DNA from: Terrimesophilobacter sp964651535
GTDB lineage: Bacteria > Actinomycetota > Actinomycetes > Actinomycetales > Microbacteriaceae
Direction: 5' to 3'
Assembly (NCBI GenBank): GCA_964651535.1
Contig: CAZYYE010000002.1
Span: 434,001-498,000 of the forward strand
Length of the DNA: 64,000 nucleotides
This document shows, in pieces, positions 48,595 to 57,537 of this stretch. The notes beneath the pieces are model-generated. The model made no database searches. It was not told the origin of the DNA and was given only the letters and a program-made list of their open reading frames with translations. The position numbers and the translations under genes were made by a program. Every line of letters starts with the position of its first letter. The first letter of the stretch is position 1.

Positions 48595-49938
48595 GTGACC
48601 GACACCACCACCCGGGCAAACGAAAACCACTCGGGCATCGACCTCGATGCGCGCGCCCTTGAACTCGATTCCTACGTTTTTCACTCCTGGTCCGCGCAGG
48701 CGAAGTTGAATCCTTTCGTCATTTCCGGCGGGTTGGGTTGCCGCGTGTGGGACAACGCCGGTCGCACCTACCTCGACTTCTCCAGCCAGCTCGTGAATGT
48801 CAACATCGGCCACCAGCATCCTGCTGTCGTCGCGGCGATCCAGAAGCAGGCGGGTTCTCTCGCCACGATTGCACCGCCCACCGCGAACCTGGAACGAGGA
48901 GAAGCGGCCAAGCGCATCGTCGACCGAGCGCCGGAAGGCTTCAACAAGGTGTTCTTCACGAACGGCGGCGCGGACGCGAACGAGAACGCGATCCGCATGG
49001 CACGGCTGCACACGGGTCGCGACAAGATCCTGTCCACGTACCGCTCGTACCACGGCAACACGGGTGCGGCGATCGTCTCGACGGGCGACTGGCGGCGCGT
49101 GGCGAATGAGTTCGCTCGCGGTCACGCGCACTTTTTCGGGCCCTACGAGTACCGCAGCGAGTTCTGGTCCACAAGCCCGGAGCAGGAGTCCGAGCGCGCC
49201 CTGCACCACCTCGAGCGCGTCATCCAGAGCGAGGGCCCTTCCGGCATCGCCGCCGTGCTCCTTGAGACCATTCCGGGCACCGCGGGCGTCTTGATGCCGC
49301 CGCCCGGGTACCTGGAGGGCGTCCGCGCGCTGTGCGACAAGTACGAGCTCGTGATGATCCTCGACGAGGTCATGGCGGGGTTCGGGCGCACGGGCCACTG
49401 GTTCGCTTTCGATGCGTATGACGTCGTGCCGGATCTCATCACGTTCGCGAAGGGCGTGAACTCCGGTTACGTGCCCGTCGGCGGCGTGATCATTTCGGAT
49501 GCCATCGCCCGCGACTTCGATGACGTCGTGTTCCCCGGCGGCCTCACCTACAGCGGGCACCCTCTCGCGATGGCCTCGATCGTCGGCGCACTGGATGCGA
49601 TGGAGTCCGAGGGCATCGTCGAGAACGCGGCGCGCGTGGGCCGCGACGTGATCGCGCCGGCGCTTCAAAAGCTCAAGGCGGATCATCCGATCGTCGGCGA
49701 TGTGCGCGGCACGGGCGTGTTCTGGGCCGTTGAACTGGTGTCGGATCGCGAATCCCGCACCCCCGTGAGTGCTGCCGTCATGGGAAGGGTCAAGTCGGAG
49801 CTGCTCGCACGCAACCTGCTCCCGTTCATTTCGGAGAACCGCATCCACGTCGTTCCGCCGTGCGTGGTCACGGAGGCGGAAGTCGCTGAAGCCATGGCGA
49901 TCTATGGCGAGGTGCTCTCTCTCGACCTCCTCTCCTGA
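48595..49938 (+). CDS. Class III aminotransferase (beta-alanine/omega-amino acid:pyruvate type)
   Basis: A 447-residue PLP enzyme. TNGGADANENAIRMAR, YHGNTGAAIVST, LDEVMAGFGRTG (Asp that contacts the PLP ring nitrogen) and the PLP Lys in ITFAKGVNSGY are all present. In this operon it most likely transaminates beta-alanine or 3-aminoisobutyrate from the ureidopropionase to malonate or methylmalonate semialdehyde. It starts at GTG 48595. Confidence 0.9.
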   Translation: MTDTTTRANENHSGIDLDARALELDSYVFHSWSAQAKLNPFVISGGLGCRVWDNAGRTYLDFSSQLVNVNIGHQHPAVVAAIQKQAGSLATIAPPTANLERGEAAKRIVDRAPEGFNKVFFTNGGADANENAIRMARLHTGRDKILSTYRSYHGNTGAAIVSTGDWRRVANEFARGHAHFFGPYEYRSEFWSTSPEQESERALHHLERVIQSEGPSGIAAVLLETIPGTAGVLMPPPGYLEGVRALCDKYELVMILDEVMAGFGRTGHWFAFDAYDVVPDLITFAKGVNSGYVPVGGVIISDAIARDFDDVVFPGGLTYSGHPLAMASIVGALDAMESEGIVENAARVGRDVIAPALQKLKADHPIVGDVRGTGVFWAVELVSDRESRTPVSAAVMGRVKSELLARNLLPFISENRIHVVPPCVVTEAEVAEAMAIYGEVLSLDLLS

Positions 49939-49983
49939 CGCATCCCTGACTCTCTCGCGAAAGATCGACGAAAAGACGAAATC

Positions 49984-51477
49984 ATGACTGAAACGCTTAC
50001 GCACTACATCAATGGCGCCCCGCACAAAGGCACGTCGACGCGCACGTCGCCCGTGTTCAACCCGGCGACGGGCGCCGTGGCCAAGAATGTGGCACTGGCC
50101 AATGTCGCGGATGTCGACACGGCGGTGGCGGCGGCGACCGCGGCATACCCGGCCTGGCGCGACACCTCGCAGGCGAACCGGCAGGCGATCCTGTACCGGT
50201 ACCGGGAACTGTTGAATGAGCGCCGCAATGACCTCGCGGACATCCTCACGGCTGAGCACGGCAAGGTCACGTCGGATGCCCGCGGCGAGGTCGCTCGCGG
50301 CATCGAGGTCGTGGAGTTCGCGCTCGGCATGCCGAGCCTCGTGAAGGGCGACTTCTCGGAGAATGTGTCGACGGGCGTCGACGTGTACACGCTGCGCCAA
50401 CCGCTCGGCGCGGTCGCGATCATCAGCCCGTTCAACTTCCCGGCCATGGTGCCGATGTGGTTCTTCCCCATCGCAATCGCCGCAGGGAACACGGTCGTGC
50501 TGAAGCCCTCGGAGAAGGACCCGTCGGCGGCGAACTGGATGGCGGAGCTGTTCGCCGAGGCCGGGCTGCCGAAGGGCGTGTTCAACGTCGTGCACGGGGA
50601 CAAGGAGTCGGTGGATGCTCTGCTCGAGCACCCCGACATCAAGGCCGTGTCGTTTGTCGGCTCCACGCCCATCGCGAAGTACATCTACGAGACGGCGTCG
50701 AAGCACGGCAAGCGCGTGCAGGCGCTCGGCGGCGCGAAAAACCACATGCTCGTCCTGCCGGATGCCGACCTCGACCTCACCGCGGACGCGGCGGTCAATG
50801 CGGGCTTCGGGTCGGCGGGCGAGCGGTGCATGGCGATCAGCGTGATCGTCGCCGTGGAGCCGGTCGCGGATGACCTCATCGCGAAGATCACGGAGCGGAT
50901 GAAGGGCTTGAAGGTCGGTGACGGCATGCGCAATTGCGACATGGGACCGCTCATCACCGAGGCGCACCGCGACAAGGTCGCCTCCTACATCGACCTCGCG
51001 AAGAAGGACGGCGCGACGGTCGTCGTTGACGGTCGCGGAATCGAGGTGGACGGTGAGGCCGCCGGATTCTGGCTCGGCCCGACCCTGCTCGACGACGTCG
51101 GCACGGATTCCGACGTGTATAAGCACGAGATCTTCGGTCCGATCCTGTCCATCATCCGCGTGCCGTCGTACGAGGAGGGTCTCGCGCTCATCAACCGCAG
51201 CCCGTACGGCAACGGCACCGCGATTTTCACGAACGATGGCGGAGCGGCGCGGCGCTACCAGCACGAGGTCGAGGCCGGGATGGTCGGTGTGAACGTGCCG
51301 ATCCCCGTGCCCGTCGCGTACCACTCGTTCGGAGGTTGGAAGGATTCGGCATTCGGCGACGCGAAAGCGTACGGGCCGGCCGGTGTCGCGTTCTACACCC
51401 GAGAGAAGGTAGTTACCGCGCGCTGGCTCGACCCGAGCCACGGTGGGATCAACCTGGGCTTCCCGCAGAACACCTGA
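49984..51477 (+). CDS. mmsA: CoA-acylating methylmalonate-semialdehyde dehydrogenase
   Basis: A 497-residue aldehyde dehydrogenase of the MmsA/IolA class. PLGAVAIISPFNFPAMVPMWFFPIAIAAGN, SFVGSTPIAKYIY, the catalytic Cys in GSAGERCMA and HSFGGWKDSAFGD are diagnostic. It oxidises malonate or methylmalonate semialdehyde with CoA and NAD to acetyl-CoA or propionyl-CoA, finishing the pathway. It is the last gene of the operon. Confidence 0.94.
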   Translation: MTETLTHYINGAPHKGTSTRTSPVFNPATGAVAKNVALANVADVDTAVAAATAAYPAWRDTSQANRQAILYRYRELLNERRNDLADILTAEHGKVTSDARGEVARGIEVVEFALGMPSLVKGDFSENVSTGVDVYTLRQPLGAVAIISPFNFPAMVPMWFFPIAIAAGNTVVLKPSEKDPSAANWMAELFAEAGLPKGVFNVVHGDKESVDALLEHPDIKAVSFVGSTPIAKYIYETASKHGKRVQALGGAKNHMLVLPDADLDLTADAAVNAGFGSAGERCMAISVIVAVEPVADDLIAKITERMKGLKVGDGMRNCDMGPLITEAHRDKVASYIDLAKKDGATVVVDGRGIEVDGEAAGFWLGPTLLDDVGTDSDVYKHEIFGPILSIIRVPSYEEGLALINRSPYGNGTAIFTNDGGAARRYQHEVEAGMVGVNVPIPVPVAYHSFGGWKDSAFGDAKAYGPAGVAFYTREKVVTARWLDPSHGGINLGFPQNT

Positions 51478-51520
51478 TCATTAGTCGTGAGGCGTCTCAA
51501 CGCGCAGGTTCACGAGAGCG

Positions 51521-51856
51521 CTAAATGATGAAATCGGGGTAACCATGTGGGGTTACCGCAGCACGGTATTGCTCATTGAGCGTTGGCCACGCGACTTCAT
51601 GAATGTACACGGCCTCGATGAAGTGCCACAGCAGGTACGGGTGTGCGCCAAGCCGGTAGAGTTCGCCGTAATCGCGACTGGCGAATGCCGCTTGTTCGAT
51701 GGCGGTGAGCACGCGATCATCAGAACGCACATGAGGTCGGTCACCGACGGCGAGCCAATTTTCGACATAGGCGGGCGGATCGGCAACGAATGATTCGACC
51801 TCGACATCGCTCATTTCTATTGCACGCATCAACTTGTTGATCATGTACTCGCTCAT
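51521..51856 (-). CDS. LigA-like extradiol dioxygenase small subunit
   Basis: A 111-residue helical protein resembling the alpha subunit of LigAB-type ring-opening dioxygenases: YMINKLMRAIEMSDVEVESFVADP, ASRDYGELYRLGAHPYLLWHF and AVTPHGYPDFI. It appears intact. GGAGG lies 5 nt before the ATG, which overlaps the stop of a LigB fragment (ATGA). Since its catalytic partner is truncated, it is probably without function now. Confidence 0.75.
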   Translation of the reverse strand: MSEYMINKLMRAIEMSDVEVESFVADPPAYVENWLAVGDRPHVRSDDRVLTAIEQAAFASRDYGELYRLGAHPYLLWHFIEAVYIHEVAWPTLNEQYRAAVTPHGYPDFII

Positions 51857-52242
51857 TGGGTCCTCCACAGGAAGAAGGGGCCGGACGAATATCGAGACTG
51901 AGTCGCTTCTCCGAAATCCGCCGGTCTACCGTCCATGGCTGCAAGCGCAGCAAGTACGTTGACGTACTGATAGGTGATGTTTCCTGCCGCCATGACGCGG
52001 TCGTAGGTGCATCCGGCAACCGCGGCCTCACTATCTCCATCCAACATCCAACCGACCGCGTCATCGTCAAACAGTTGGTCGGGTGAACCGCCGCCCAGGA
52101 ACTGCCGCGGTCCCCCTATTTCGTTGGCCATGTGCCCGGAAGTGATGACAGCCACACGCGCGTCGGATTCCCAACCTTCGACGACTCTGCGAACGTGGCG
52201 CCCCAATTCGATGAAGCGCTCCGGGCGCGGCAGCGGCGGCAC
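51853..52242 (-). pseudogene. LigB-like extradiol dioxygenase, C-terminal half only
   Basis: About 129 residues matching the C-terminal half of class III extradiol dioxygenase catalytic subunits: PERFIELGRHVRRVVEGWESDARVAVITSGHMANEIGGP, followed by a region with FDDDAVGWMLDGD and YVNVLAALAAMDG. The usual subunit is about 280 residues, and the N-terminal half with the Fe-binding histidines is gone. An in-frame TGA lies at 52252-52254, just above the apparent GTG. I read it as a 5'-truncated remnant ending at a deletion junction near 52245. Confidence 0.7.
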
Positions 52243-52250
52243 TTGCGGCG

Positions 52251-52520
52251 CTCATCCAGATTCGCCTCACTGCTGAACTGCCACGTGTTGGCTCCGCGAA
52301 CCAGGAATTCTCCGGATCGCTTCCTCCATTCCTCCACGCGGGCTTTAGCAATGCCATGGCTCAGTCGCTCTTGCTCCCTGCGGCCGTCGCGCTCTTGTGC
52401 GCGGTGATCGTCTGGCTCTTCGCAAAACCGAAACAGACTGTTGCATGGACAGCCCAGGCTGGAGCGTCGCGTGAGGTCGAGGCGCCCGAGGTCAAATCTG
52501 CCGAAGCGCCGCGCAACTGA
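52251..52520 (+). pseudogene. MFS transporter, C-terminal remnant
   Basis: An open frame without its own start encodes LPPFLHAGFSNAMAQSLLLP, then AAVALLCAVIVWLFAK and a polar tail ending at TGA 52518-52520. This looks like the last membrane helix and tail of a DHA2-type MFS exporter. It points away from the LigB fragment, and the homology on both sides stops within about 10 bp. One deletion could therefore have removed the 5' parts of two divergent genes. The rest of 52243-52575 holds nothing else that I can identify. Confidence 0.6.
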
Positions 52521-52575
52521 CTTCCGACCGAGGCCGGAAGTCAACCGCTCGGCAAGACGGAAGATTAATCCTTCG

Positions 52576-53232
52576 TCAGTTGTGCAGTACCTGAACCGGT
52601 GTCAGGCGGTGTGTGTCGAGGAGCGCACAGATGGCCTTCAGATCGCGTCGTATCGTCGCTTCCAGAATTTGACGGTGCTCGCGATGAGTTGCTGATCTGT
52701 GCGAGGGTTCGATGAAGAATGCGCTCCGGTAGGCGTCCGATTGGTCCCAGGTCATGTCAATCATCCGGATCAATTGCGGTGATTCTGATGCCGAGAACAG
52801 AGTGAAGTGGAAGGCGCGATCGAGTCGAATCAGGTTCCCTATCTCTCCCGCGCGATCGGCGTCCTCCATTGCGACAATGAGCTCGTTCATACGAATGAGG
52901 GCTTCGTCGTTTAGCGCTACCAAGGCTTTTTCCACCGCAAGTGATTCCAGTGCCGAACGGATGTCGCAAAGCTCCACGAGCTCGTCTTCACTGAGCTTGG
53001 TGACAAAAAAGCCACGGTTCGGGTGGTGCACGAGAAGGCCCTCGGATTGCAGGGTCTTGAGCGCCTCCCGCACGGGAACCACGCTTGTTCCCAGTTCCCC
53101 CGCGACGTCTTCCTGCAACACCTTCTCACCGGGCTGGAGCCGTCCGCTGTGTATCCACAGCCGCAACTCATCCAATACGGCGTGCTGGGTGCTCGTCGGA
53201 CGCCGATAGCCCGTCGCTTTCACATCGCTCAT
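52576..53232 (-). CDS. GntR-family (FadR/FCD) transcriptional regulator
   Basis: A 218-residue regulator. The N-terminal winged helix (about residues 14-75: LQPGEKVLQEDVAGELGTSVVPVREALKTLQSEGLL) precedes the all-helical FCD ligand domain with DRAFHFTLF and HREHRQILEA, whose Asp/His residues usually bind a metal. It is divergent from the 2-aminomuconate-semialdehyde dehydrogenase gene. It probably controls the kynurenine cluster by binding the 26-bp sequence found at both promoters; a pathway acid would be a likely effector (inference). Confidence 0.9.
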   Translation of the reverse strand: MSDVKATGYRRPTSTQHAVLDELRLWIHSGRLQPGEKVLQEDVAGELGTSVVPVREALKTLQSEGLLVHHPNRGFFVTKLSEDELVELCDIRSALESLAVEKALVALNDEALIRMNELIVAMEDADRAGEIGNLIRLDRAFHFTLFSASESPQLIRMIDMTWDQSDAYRSAFFIEPSHRSATHREHRQILEATIRRDLKAICALLDTHRLTPVQVLHN

Positions 53233-53260
53233 CCTGAGTCGCTCCCTGCTGCCTTTGTAC

Positions 53261-53286
53261 CTTGTAGTTTATAAAATCTAAGATTA
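53261..53286. promoter_or_regulatory. Shared operator/promoter sequence, copy 1
   Basis: CTTGTAG then TTTATAAAATCTAAGATTA, matching 62970-62995 at 24 of 26 bases. It contains the palindrome AATCT-A-AGATT and an AT-rich TATAAAAT that could be a -10. It lies between the divergent GntR gene and the dehydrogenase gene. Confidence 0.7.
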
Positions 53287-53300
53287 CTCTCTGTAGAGAG
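53287..53300. promoter_or_regulatory. Palindrome overlapping the ribosome binding region
   Basis: CTCTCT-GT-AGAGAG is perfectly self-complementary and ends at the AGAGAGG purine tract that serves as the ribosome binding site of the dehydrogenase gene at 53310. Folding could mask that site. Confidence 0.4.
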
Positions 53301-53309
53301 AGGACGGCA

Positions 53310-54779
53310 ATGAAGCAAATCCAGAACTTTGTCAATGGGAAATACGTCAACGGTACGAGCGTGTTCGACAACATCAACCCTGCGACCGGCGCCGTCATCG
53401 CACAGGTCCAGGAAGCCGACAGCGCCGTCGTCGATGCGGCCGTCGTGGCTGCTCGAGCGGCCATGAATGGCCCATGGGGTCGGGCTACCGTCGCCGAGCG
53501 CGCATCCCTCCTCCGCCGGATCAGCGCAGGGATCCAGGACCGTTTCGAAGAATTCGTCGCAGCCGAATCGGCCGATACCGGCAAACCCCTCGAAGTCTGC
53601 CGGAGCATGGACGTGCCCCGCGCCATTCAGAATTTCTCATCGTTCGCCTCCACGCTGGAATCGACGGGACAGGCATCCTTTCTCACCGAGTTCGGCGAAG
53701 GCCGCACGGCCCTCAACTACGCGGTGCGCAAGCCCCTCGGCGTTGTCGCCGTGATTGTGCCGTGGAACCTGCCGCTGCTGCTCCTCACGTGGAAGCTGGG
53801 TCCAGCCATCGGGTCCGGAAACGCCGTCGTCGTCAAGCCATCGGAAGAGACACCGCAGACCGCCACGCTGCTCGCAGAAGTGATGAAGGATGCCAGTGCC
53901 CCCGACGGCGTTTACAACGTCGTTCACGGCTTCGGTGTCGACTCAGCGGGCGGATATCTCACCGAACATCCGGACATCGACGGAGTCACCTTTACCGGCT
54001 CGACCGCCACAGGCAGCGCCATCATGCGGTCTGTCGCGGCCAGGGTACTCCCTGTCTCGTTCGAGCTCGGCGGCAAGAACCCCGCCATCGTCTTTGCGGA
54101 TGCCGACATCGAGAAGACTCTGGACGGCCTCACGCGCTCGGTGTTTTTCAATACCGGGCAGGTCTGCCTTTGCACAGAGCGCGTCTACGTCGAGCTCCCC
54201 ATTTTCCAACAGATTGTGGACGGGTTGGCCCAGCGCGCTCGCGACCTGGAGTTCGGTCCGAGCAGCGGCGAGGCCGATCCGCAGGGCCGCACGACCATCG
54301 GTCCGCTCATCTCCGCCGAACACCGCGAAAAAGTGCTCTCCTACTACCGCATGGCCGAAGAGAGCGGCGCCACCGTTGTGACGGGTGGCGGGGTCCCCGA
54401 CCTTGCGGATGACCGCGCAGACGGATTCTGGATCGAACCCACTCTGTGGACCGGCCTCAGCCAGGACTCCGCCCCCATGCGGGAAGAAGTCTTCGGCCCG
54501 GTAGCCGGCCTCATCCCCTTCGATACGGAGGAAGAGGCGATCGCTCTCGCAAATGACACGGTGTACGGGCTGGCCGCTTCGGTCTGGACGCAGGACATCC
54601 ACCGCGGCCACCGCGTCGCCCAGAGCCTGCGTGTTGGAATGGCGTGGGTGAACACGTGGTACTTGCGAGACCTGCGCTCCCCGTTCGGCGGAATGGGCAT
54701 GTCGGGCATTGGCCGTGAAGGCGGCGTGCATTCCTTCGACTTCTTCAGCGAGCCCACGAACGTGTGCGTGCAGCTGTGA
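53310..54779 (+). CDS. 2-aminomuconate-6-semialdehyde dehydrogenase
   Basis: A 489-residue NAD-dependent aldehyde dehydrogenase of the AmnC/NbaE/XylG group. IVPWNLPLLLLTWKLGPAIGSGN, TFTGSTATGSAIM, FELGGKNPAIVFADAD and the catalytic Cys286 in NTGQVCLCTERVYVE are present. The GQVCLCTER motif marks the (amino)muconic semialdehyde branch. It oxidises 2-aminomuconate semialdehyde, the ACMSD product, to 2-aminomuconate. First gene of the rightward operon; its stop overlaps the next start. Confidence 0.9.
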   Translation: MKQIQNFVNGKYVNGTSVFDNINPATGAVIAQVQEADSAVVDAAVVAARAAMNGPWGRATVAERASLLRRISAGIQDRFEEFVAAESADTGKPLEVCRSMDVPRAIQNFSSFASTLESTGQASFLTEFGEGRTALNYAVRKPLGVVAVIVPWNLPLLLLTWKLGPAIGSGNAVVVKPSEETPQTATLLAEVMKDASAPDGVYNVVHGFGVDSAGGYLTEHPDIDGVTFTGSTATGSAIMRSVAARVLPVSFELGGKNPAIVFADADIEKTLDGLTRSVFFNTGQVCLCTERVYVELPIFQQIVDGLAQRARDLEFGPSSGEADPQGRTTIGPLISAEHREKVLSYYRMAEESGATVVTGGGVPDLADDRADGFWIEPTLWTGLSQDSAPMREEVFGPVAGLIPFDTEEEAIALANDTVYGLAASVWTQDIHRGHRVAQSLRVGMAWVNTWYLRDLRSPFGGMGMSGIGREGGVHSFDFFSEPTNVCVQL

Positions 54780-55585
54780 GCGAGATAGTCGACGCCGCAG
54801 CACGGTTGGCGGAAGCTCGGCGAACGACAGTGGCTTGTGCCCCCGTCCGAGACCTGATTGGCGAGACCAGTCACGACGACGCGTACGCGGTCCAGGAACA
54901 CTACGTTCAGGCAGAACTCGCTATGGGCAGCCGTGCGGTGGGGCGCAAAATCGGATTGACGTCTCGCGTTGTCCAAGACCAATTTGGTGTATCTGAACCA
55001 GACTTTGGCGTCCTCTTCGACCACATGATCTACGGCACCGCCGAACCGATCGACCTGGGCGCTTTCTTGCAGCCACGAGTCGAAGGTGAGATCGCTTTCG
55101 TGTTGGCTCACGACTTGGACTCCCCCACGACCACTGTCGCCGATGTGCTGCGGGCAACCGACTTTGTGTTGCCCGCCATTGAAGTTGTCGACTCTCGGAT
55201 CGCCGGATGGGACATCCGCATCACCGACACCATTGCCGACAACGCCTCCAGTGGCGCCGTCGTGCTGGGAACGACACTGTACTCGCTCGACGGACTCGAC
55301 CTCCTCGACGTGGGCATGACCCTCGAACACCTCGGCGAACCCGTATCGGTCGGGGCCGGATCTGCCTGCCTCGGCTCCCCCGTCAACGCGGTCGCGTGGC
55401 TCGCTCGGGAGGTCGCACGACGCGGCAGTCCCCTCAGGGCGGGAGAGATCATCCTCTCCGGGGCGCTGGGACCCATGGTCTCGGTGACGAACGCAGGGCG
55501 GTATCGCCTGTCGCTTTCCGGCATGGGGCGAGTAGACGCAGTTTTCACTGGCACAGCAACAGCAACGGTTCGGGAGAACACATAG
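54776..55585 (+). CDS. 2-oxopent-4-enoate hydratase
   Basis: A 269-residue fumarylacetoacetase-superfamily hydratase (MhpD/DmpE/NbaG type): GRKIGLTSRVVQDQFGVSEPDFGVL, FLQPRVEGEIAFVLAHDL, AIEVVDSRIAGWDI and TIADNASSGAVVLG. It adds water to 2-oxopent-4-enoate to give 4-hydroxy-2-oxovalerate. GTG 54776 overlaps the dehydrogenase stop (GTGA); GTG 54764 is an alternative. The paralogue at 57534 is assigned the decarboxylase because the two usually occur as a pair; which gene does which step rests on motif similarity. Confidence 0.85.
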   Translation: MSEIVDAAARLAEARRTTVACAPVRDLIGETSHDDAYAVQEHYVQAELAMGSRAVGRKIGLTSRVVQDQFGVSEPDFGVLFDHMIYGTAEPIDLGAFLQPRVEGEIAFVLAHDLDSPTTTVADVLRATDFVLPAIEVVDSRIAGWDIRITDTIADNASSGAVVLGTTLYSLDGLDLLDVGMTLEHLGEPVSVGAGSACLGSPVNAVAWLAREVARRGSPLRAGEIILSGALGPMVSVTNAGRYRLSLSGMGRVDAVFTGTATATVRENT

Positions 55586-56518
55586 ATGAGTATCGGAGTA
55601 GCGATCGTCGGATCGGGAAACATCGGAACAGACCTGATGTTCAAAGTGCTGAGGTTGTCCAAACACCTCTCCGTGCGAGCAATGGTCGGGATCGACCCAG
55701 CGTCTGACGGCTTGGCGCGCGCTGAAAAGCACGGGATCGCCACAACATCGGACGGGATGAAGGGGCTCCTCGCGATGCCGGAATTCGCCGACATCGACAT
55801 CATTTTCGATGCAACATCCGCGGGCGCCCACGTCGAGAACGCGCGGCTGGCAGCAGAGCACGGCAAACTCATGATTGACCTCACCCCGGCTGCCATCGGT
55901 CCCTACGTGGTTCCCGCTGTGAACTTGGCTGACCTGGCGACCGACATCCCCAACGTGAACATGGTGACGTGCGGCGGACAGGCAACGATTCCCATCGTCG
56001 CGGCCGTTTCCGCACTTCGAAAAGTCGCCTACGCCGAAATTGTGGCATCCATCGCGTCGCTGTCTGCCGGCCCTGGCACGCGCGCCAACATCGACGAGTT
56101 CACCGAGACGACCGCGCGTGCCATCGAAGAAGTGGGGCACGCAGAAAAGGGCAAAGCCATCATCGTGCTGAACCCCGCAGAGCCACCGGTCATCATGCGC
56201 GACACGGTGATATGCATGATCGAGGGCGACAGCATCGATGAGGCCGCGCTTGCCGCATCCATTGCCCAGACGGTCGCCAACGTGAGCGAATACGTTCCCG
56301 GCTACAAGCTCAAGCAGGACGTGCAGTTCGACCGAATCGACGTGCCTTATCTGCCCGCTCTGGGTCGCGCATTAACCGGGTGGAAAGTGAGCACGTTCCT
56401 CGAAGTCTCCGGAGCGGCGCAGTACCTTCCGAGCTACGCAGGCAATCTCGACATCATGACCTCGGCCGCTCTGCAAACCGCGGAGAAGATCGCACTTTCA
56501 AGGGGGTGGGCCGCATGA
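55586..56518 (+). CDS. Acetaldehyde dehydrogenase (acetylating)
   Basis: A 310-residue MhpF/DmpF-type enzyme. The Rossmann motif VAIVGSGNIGTDLM, catalytic Cys129 in NMVTCGGQATIP and SAGPGTRANIDEFTETTA are diagnostic. It converts acetaldehyde, passed directly from the aldolase, plus CoA and NAD to acetyl-CoA. The stop overlaps the aldolase start (ATGA), matching their physical complex. Confidence 0.95.
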   Translation: MSIGVAIVGSGNIGTDLMFKVLRLSKHLSVRAMVGIDPASDGLARAEKHGIATTSDGMKGLLAMPEFADIDIIFDATSAGAHVENARLAAEHGKLMIDLTPAAIGPYVVPAVNLADLATDIPNVNMVTCGGQATIPIVAAVSALRKVAYAEIVASIASLSAGPGTRANIDEFTETTARAIEEVGHAEKGKAIIVLNPAEPPVIMRDTVICMIEGDSIDEAALAASIAQTVANVSEYVPGYKLKQDVQFDRIDVPYLPALGRALTGWKVSTFLEVSGAAQYLPSYAGNLDIMTSAALQTAEKIALSRGWAA

Positions 56519-57537
56519 GCGCCCGCATATATGTTCAGGACGTGACGCTGCGCGACGGCATGCACGCCATGGCGCATCAGTACACGACCGACCAGGTGCG
56601 TTCCATTGTGACCGCACTCGACGCGGCCGGCGTCGCAGCCATCGAGGTCGCCCACGGTGATGGTTTGGGAGGCTCAAGCGCCACGTATGGTTTTGGTGCG
56701 CACACCGACTGGGAGTGGATCGAAGCTGCAGCCGAATCGATTACCAACGCGGTCCTGACGACGCTCATTCTTCCCGGGATCGGTCGAATTGAGGATCTGA
56801 AGCGGGCGCAGGAGCTCGGTGTAAAGAGCGTGCGTGTGGCCACACACTGCACCGAAGCGGATGTCGCCGCGCAGCACATCGGCTGGGCACGCGAGAACGG
56901 CATGGATGTATCCGGGTTTCTCATGATGAGCCACATGAGCCCCCCAGCTGAGCTTGCCCAACAGGCGAAACTCATGGAATCCTATGGCGCGCACTGCGTG
57001 TACGTGACGGACTCCGGAGGGCGGCTGCTCATGTCCGATGTCGCCGAGCGCATGGATGCCTATCGGCAAGTTCTCGACGCCGACACCCAGCTCGGAATTC
57101 ACGCCCACGAGAATCTCTCGTTGAGTGTCGCCAACAGCGTGACCGCAATCGAGCACGGTGCCTACCGCGTCGATGTTGCGCTCGCTGGTCAGGGAGCGGG
57201 GGCAGGAAACTGCCCGGCAGAACCGTTCGTCGCGGTCGCAGATCTCATGGGCATGGACCACGGTTGCGATCTCTTCGCACTGCAGGATGCCGCCGACCAG
57301 CTGGTCCGCCCGCTGCAGGTCAGGCCGGTCCGGGTCGACACCGAAACGCTCACTCTCGGCTATGCCGGGGTCTACTCCAGCTTCCTGCTTCACGCGGAAC
57401 GCGCGGCGAAGCGGTACGGGCTCGACACTCGCGAGATCCTGATCGAGCTGGGAAATCGACGCATGGTGGGTGGCCAGGAAGACATGATCGTCGACGTGGC
57501 ATTGGACCTCCTTGCTGCCCGGAAGAAATCAGCATGA
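56515..57537 (+). CDS. 4-hydroxy-2-oxovalerate aldolase
   Basis: A 340-residue class II aldolase (MhpE/DmpG/NbaI). VQDVTLRDGMHAMAHQYT carries the Arg-Asp pair and catalytic His; GIHAHENLSLSVANS gives the metal histidines; LAGQGAGAGNCPAEPFVA is the C-terminal signature. It splits 4-hydroxy-2-oxovalerate into pyruvate and acetaldehyde. It overlaps both neighbours by 4 nt. Confidence 0.95.
   Translation: MSARIYVQDVTLRDGMHAMAHQYTTDQVRSIVTALDAAGVAAIEVAHGDGLGGSSATYGFGAHTDWEWIEAAAESITNAVLTTLILPGIGRIEDLKRAQELGVKSVRVATHCTEADVAAQHIGWARENGMDVSGFLMMSHMSPPAELAQQAKLMESYGAHCVYVTDSGGRLLMSDVAERMDAYRQVLDADTQLGIHAHENLSLSVANSVTAIEHGAYRVDVALAGQGAGAGNCPAEPFVAVADLMGMDHGCDLFALQDAADQLVRPLQVRPVRVDTETLTLGYAGVYSSFLLHAERAAKRYGLDTREILIELGNRRMVGGQEDMIVDVALDLLAARKKSA

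Noticed and set aside
48220..51441. Open frame of over 1000 codons on the minus strand
   Set aside because: It runs antisense through the aminotransferase and methylmalonate-semialdehyde dehydrogenase genes, is Arg/His/Asp/Val-rich without domains, and is a by-product of high third-position GC.
51521..52242. Functional LigAB dioxygenase feeding the kynurenine pathway
   Set aside because: The catalytic LigB half with the iron-binding histidines is missing, and 3-hydroxyanthranilate cleavage is already served by the intact HAO gene.
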